Shown here: positions 61,458 through 64,000 of the stretch, in pieces
Layout of the letters: each line of letters opens with the position of its first letter
Position numbering within the stretch: the first letter of the stretch is position 1
Assembly (NCBI GenBank): GCA_965203535.1
Contig: OZ241897.1
Span: forward strand, 2,046,001 to 2,110,000
Reading direction: 5' to 3'
Origin: JAJDTT01 sp022827025
Lineage (GTDB): Bacteria > Acidobacteriota > UBA6911 > RPQK01 > JAJDTT01
Length of the DNA: 64,000 nt
The notes under the pieces: model-generated
Told to the model about the DNA's origin: nothing
What the model saw: the letters and a program-made list of their open reading frames with translations, nothing else
The model's database searches: none
Made by a program: the position numbers and the translations under genes

Positions 61458-63608
61458 ATGAATAGAACAAAATCAATCCCAGCAGGCAATTCCGGAAACT
61501 CGAGAGCGTGGCGAGGGGGCCGACTGGCTCCGTTGGCCGCCCTCCTCATCCTGACGGCGGGATTCTCCACCACGTGGGTCTCGGCTGGCCGAGACCATCC
61601 CGCCCGGGTCAGCTTCATGGACGGCCGCGCCGCCTACGAGTCTTCCGGCGACGTGGACTGGAGCGAAGTGACGCTCAACCTTCCCCTGGTCAGCGGCGAC
61701 CGCATCGTCGCCCACCCCGATTCGAGGATCGAGGTGGAATTGGGGGACGGTAATTTCGCCCGGATCTCCGGAGAAACCGACATCTTCTTCACGGAGTTGT
61801 CCCGGAAAAAAACCCTCCTGAAGATTCACCAGGGTGACCTGATCCTCCGGGTGAATGATTCCGGTTCGGTCCACGTGGAGATGGAACTGGCCGCCATGAG
61901 GATCCGCAAGAAAGGACTCTACCGGATCCAGGCCGATCCCGGCGGCAGGATGCGCCTAGTGGTCCACAAGGGCCGGGCCGAAGTCAACAGCCGGCACGGG
62001 AAAGAAAGATTGGAGACCGGACAGGAGTTGCTGCTGGACGCTCGCCAGGTCGGAATCCAGGCGCTGGTGCGCGACCTGGACGACTTCGAGCTCTGGAGCG
62101 GGCGCCGGGACGCCCTTCTGGTCAGCAGCCGTTCCACCGGCTACCTGGGCGGTGTGGACTACCCGGGAGTCCATTCGCTGGACCGTCATGGCCACTGGGC
62201 CCACTATGGAACCCACGGGCACGTCTGGGTGCCCGCCGTCGCAGTGGGATGGGCGCCGTTTCGGCACGGACGGTGGGGCTATCTTGCCGGCGGTTGGACC
62301 TGGATCAGCTACGAGCCCTGGGGTTGGCTGCCCTACCATTACGGGCGCTGGATCTATTACGGGCCCCGGTCCCGGTGGGCCTGGGTGCCCGGAGGATTCA
62401 ATCTCTGGCAGCCGGCCCTCGTCGATTTCTATTGGGGAAGCGGCTACGTCGGCTGGGCGCCCAGGGGATACTACCGGGGGCGTCACCGTGGCCGGGGCAA
62501 CACGACCGTGGTGGTCCAGAACAACATTTTCCGGAATTGGAATCCACGGGACCGCTCCAACGGACTGACCGTCGTGCATGGGCGCGATCTGGGAAGAGGA
62601 CCGGGCAGAACTCGAGTCGTGGCCTCCAACTCCGTCGTGAGAAATTTCCGTCAGGGTCTTCCCAGGGATCTCCGGCGTCCGCGGGGGCGGGGGCCGAACG
62701 CCGTGTATTCGAGAAGCGGCGTCCGCTCCTCGAGGGTGGCTTCCAGACCCGCCGGGCGCACTCGTGATCGAGTCGCGGAAGGCGCCTCCCGGCGCTCCGG
62801 CGTCGCCAGGAGCAGACCCGAAAGCTCGGTCGTCCGCGTCCCATCCCGGCGATCATCCGTCAGCCGTTCCGATCGAACCGGGTCCAGCCGGGCGATCACC
62901 CGTCAACGCCCCGATTCCCGGCGGAGCGGGCGATCCGGCGTGAACGTCGTCCGCACGCCGACCCGGGCTCCGCAATCGAACCGTTCCACGACCACGAACC
63001 GGAGTCTTTCCCGGTCCTCGCCCGGGTCCAGAGGGTCTTTCACCAGCCGCAGCAACCGGCAATTGTCCATACCCCCTGTCGCCCCCCCGAACAACGTTTC
63101 CAAGGGTTCTCGCGACCGGACACCATCCCGGCCATCGTTCGTCACCCGTCGCAATCAAACCCGGTCCACGGGTTCCGTCACCCGCCAACGGCCCAATTCC
63201 CGACCGAGTCGGCAGTCCGGCCCGAGCTTCAGCCGCACTCCGAACCGGGCTCCGAACTCGACCCGTTCCACTCCCTCCAGCCGGAGTTTTACTCGACCTT
63301 CGTCCAGGTCCAGCGGTTCCGTCACCAACCGCACCAGCCGAAACCGGGCAAGGCCCTCCGTTTCGAGTTCCCGGGCGTCGAGGCCTTCGGCCCAGCGGTC
63401 ACTCTCCCGGCCGTCGGTCGGCTCCTCGTCCCGATCCACCTCTCGTCCTGCGGTGCGGTCGCGACCTTCACCCAGGCCGTCTCCCTCGTTTCGCGCTCCG
63501 GCGCCGTCGAGGAGCAGGCCGTCCAGCTCCACCGTGCGGTCCGCACCCAGGCGGTCCGGCTCATCCGGAGGCAGTTCCCGCTCTCGACGTTCAACCAGGG
63601 ACCGTTAG
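61458..63608 (+). CDS. FecR/DUF6600-type exported protein, copy 2
   Basis: 716 residues, tandem duplicate of the upstream gene. The first about 350 residues align without gaps worth noting (RIEVELGDGNFARISGETDI; PWGWLPYHYGRWIYYGPRSR). The disordered Ser/Arg/Pro tail is about 150 residues longer and made of loose repeats (RTPNRAP, SRSSGSV, TRSTGSVTRQRPNSRPSR). The low-complexity expansion explains the length difference. The upstream region shares CAATTGAACCG and CCGTCTG with copy 1. Confidence 0.78.
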   Translation: MNRTKSIPAGNSGNSRAWRGGRLAPLAALLILTAGFSTTWVSAGRDHPARVSFMDGRAAYESSGDVDWSEVTLNLPLVSGDRIVAHPDSRIEVELGDGNFARISGETDIFFTELSRKKTLLKIHQGDLILRVNDSGSVHVEMELAAMRIRKKGLYRIQADPGGRMRLVVHKGRAEVNSRHGKERLETGQELLLDARQVGIQALVRDLDDFELWSGRRDALLVSSRSTGYLGGVDYPGVHSLDRHGHWAHYGTHGHVWVPAVAVGWAPFRHGRWGYLAGGWTWISYEPWGWLPYHYGRWIYYGPRSRWAWVPGGFNLWQPALVDFYWGSGYVGWAPRGYYRGRHRGRGNTTVVVQNNIFRNWNPRDRSNGLTVVHGRDLGRGPGRTRVVASNSVVRNFRQGLPRDLRRPRGRGPNAVYSRSGVRSSRVASRPAGRTRDRVAEGASRRSGVARSRPESSVVRVPSRRSSVSRSDRTGSSRAITRQRPDSRRSGRSGVNVVRTPTRAPQSNRSTTTNRSLSRSSPGSRGSFTSRSNRQLSIPPVAPPNNVSKGSRDRTPSRPSFVTRRNQTRSTGSVTRQRPNSRPSRQSGPSFSRTPNRAPNSTRSTPSSRSFTRPSSRSSGSVTNRTSRNRARPSVSSSRASRPSAQRSLSRPSVGSSSRSTSRPAVRSRPSPRPSPSFRAPAPSRSRPSSSTVRSAPRRSGSSGGSSRSRRSTRDR

Positions 63609-63665
63609 CGATTCCGGAATCCTCCGGACGCGCGCCGGCGAGCCGCGTCGAACATGCAAACGGGA

Positions 63666-63690
63666 ACGGGCAACCCTGGCGGTTGCCCGT
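63666..63690 (+). terminator. Hairpin terminator after FecR/DUF6600 copy 2
   Basis: ACGGGCAACC / GGTTGCCCGT with loop CTGGC, followed by TTTCGTTT. Same stem as 61330-61358. Confidence 0.75.
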
Positions 63691-63863
63691 TTTCGTTTCA
63701 GGTTGATGCTTGCCGCCGGGAAGCCGCGTCAGCCGTGGTACGCGGCGACTTTGAACACGGGCGCGTAGTAGACTGAGCCCGGCATACCTGTGCCATGAAC
63801 CCGTCCGATCGAGGCCCGCCCAAGGCTGAGATCGGCATAGCGCACTCGGGGAGATGCTTTCCA

Positions 63864-64000
63864 ATGGCGACGATGACGGGAGCCCGCTTTCTGGCCGAGA
63901 CCCTCCACGGTTACGGCGTCACTCACTTCTTTTTCATGCCGGTGGTCATCCCCGAGGCCATGCCCGAAATGGAGCGGATGGGCATCACCAGAGTCATGAC
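63864..64000 (+). CDS. Thiamine-diphosphate enzyme, N-terminus (runs off window)
   Basis: The final frame reads MATMTGARFLAETLHGYGVT then HFFFMPVVIPEAMPEMERMG, the usual opening of acetolactate-synthase-like ThDP enzymes (TGA..LAE.L..YGV.H.F). Only about 45 residues are inside the window, so the enzyme cannot be named. ATG 63864 with GGGGAG upstream is preferred; ATG 63795 in the same frame is possible. Confidence 0.6.
   Translation, partial: MATMTGARFLAETLHGYGVTHFFFMPVVIPEAMPEMERMGITRVM

Noticed and set aside
62651..63532. Repetitive DNA in the FecR/DUF6600 tail considered as a CRISPR or tandem repeat array
   Set aside because: Repeats are loose, of irregular length and in frame with a Ser/Arg/Pro-rich coding tail; no conserved repeat-spacer spacing and no cas genes.

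Overview
The window reads as a high-GC chromosome segment from a free-living bacterium, most likely an acidobacterium. That assignment is an inference from gene families: two DUF1080 domains in one protein, a PQQ dehydrogenase carrying its own heme, cupin/SMP-30 and Gfo/Idh/MocA exported enzymes, FecR/DUF6600 proteins with Ser/Arg-rich tails, and short GC-rich palindromic repeats. No rRNA or tRNA gene was seen.

Positions 1-29.7 kb are ordinary chromosome. uvrC (cut by the window edge) and a 3D-domain protein lie on the minus strand. pgsA, a fused aroDE and thrB form a tight plus-strand group. A sodium:solute symporter is divergent from a dimethylglycine/sarcosine dehydrogenase-like flavoprotein, followed by a ComA-like protein. 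Next come a DUF1080 protein, two small nucleotidyltransferase cassettes (one gutted by an internal deletion), a PhoD-like phosphatase, a triple-Rid protein and a PQQ dehydrogenase. From 29.7 back to 20 kb, six minus-strand genes form a probable operon for exported carbohydrate work: three paralogous TIM-barrel-like proteins interleaved with a propeller hydrolase, a Gfo/Idh/MocA oxidoreductase and a cupin-SMP-30 lipoprotein.

Positions 30.0-48.2 kb are a defence island on the plus strand. It has an Abi-like HEPN protein, an AlbA_2 ATPase, and a type I restriction-modification operon (hsdM, a HEPN-like helper, an MNT nucleotidyltransferase fused to hsdS, a TIR protein, hsdR). After hsdR lies a foreign segment flanked by a direct duplication of the hsdR 3' end plus the start of the following AAA ATPase gene. 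Inside are decayed pieces (an AlbA_2-type tail, a DUF433/DUF5615 toxin-antitoxin pair with in-frame stops, two DUF1156 methylase 5' stubs) and an intact, translationally coupled trio: DNA methyltransferase, dual-GHKL ATPase/histidine-kinase-like protein, and an atypical receiver-domain protein. This trio is the best candidate for an undescribed system: a signalling pair hard-wired to a DNA methyltransferase.

Positions 48.2-64 kb return to ordinary metabolic genes: an amidohydrolase, an FMN-dependent hydroxyacid oxidase with a propeller protein and a four-heme cytochrome, a large PhoD-like protein, an aldolase and a hydroxyacid dehydrogenase that both carry signal peptides, two tandem FecR/DUF6600 proteins each ending in the same hairpin terminator, and the start of a ThDP enzyme.
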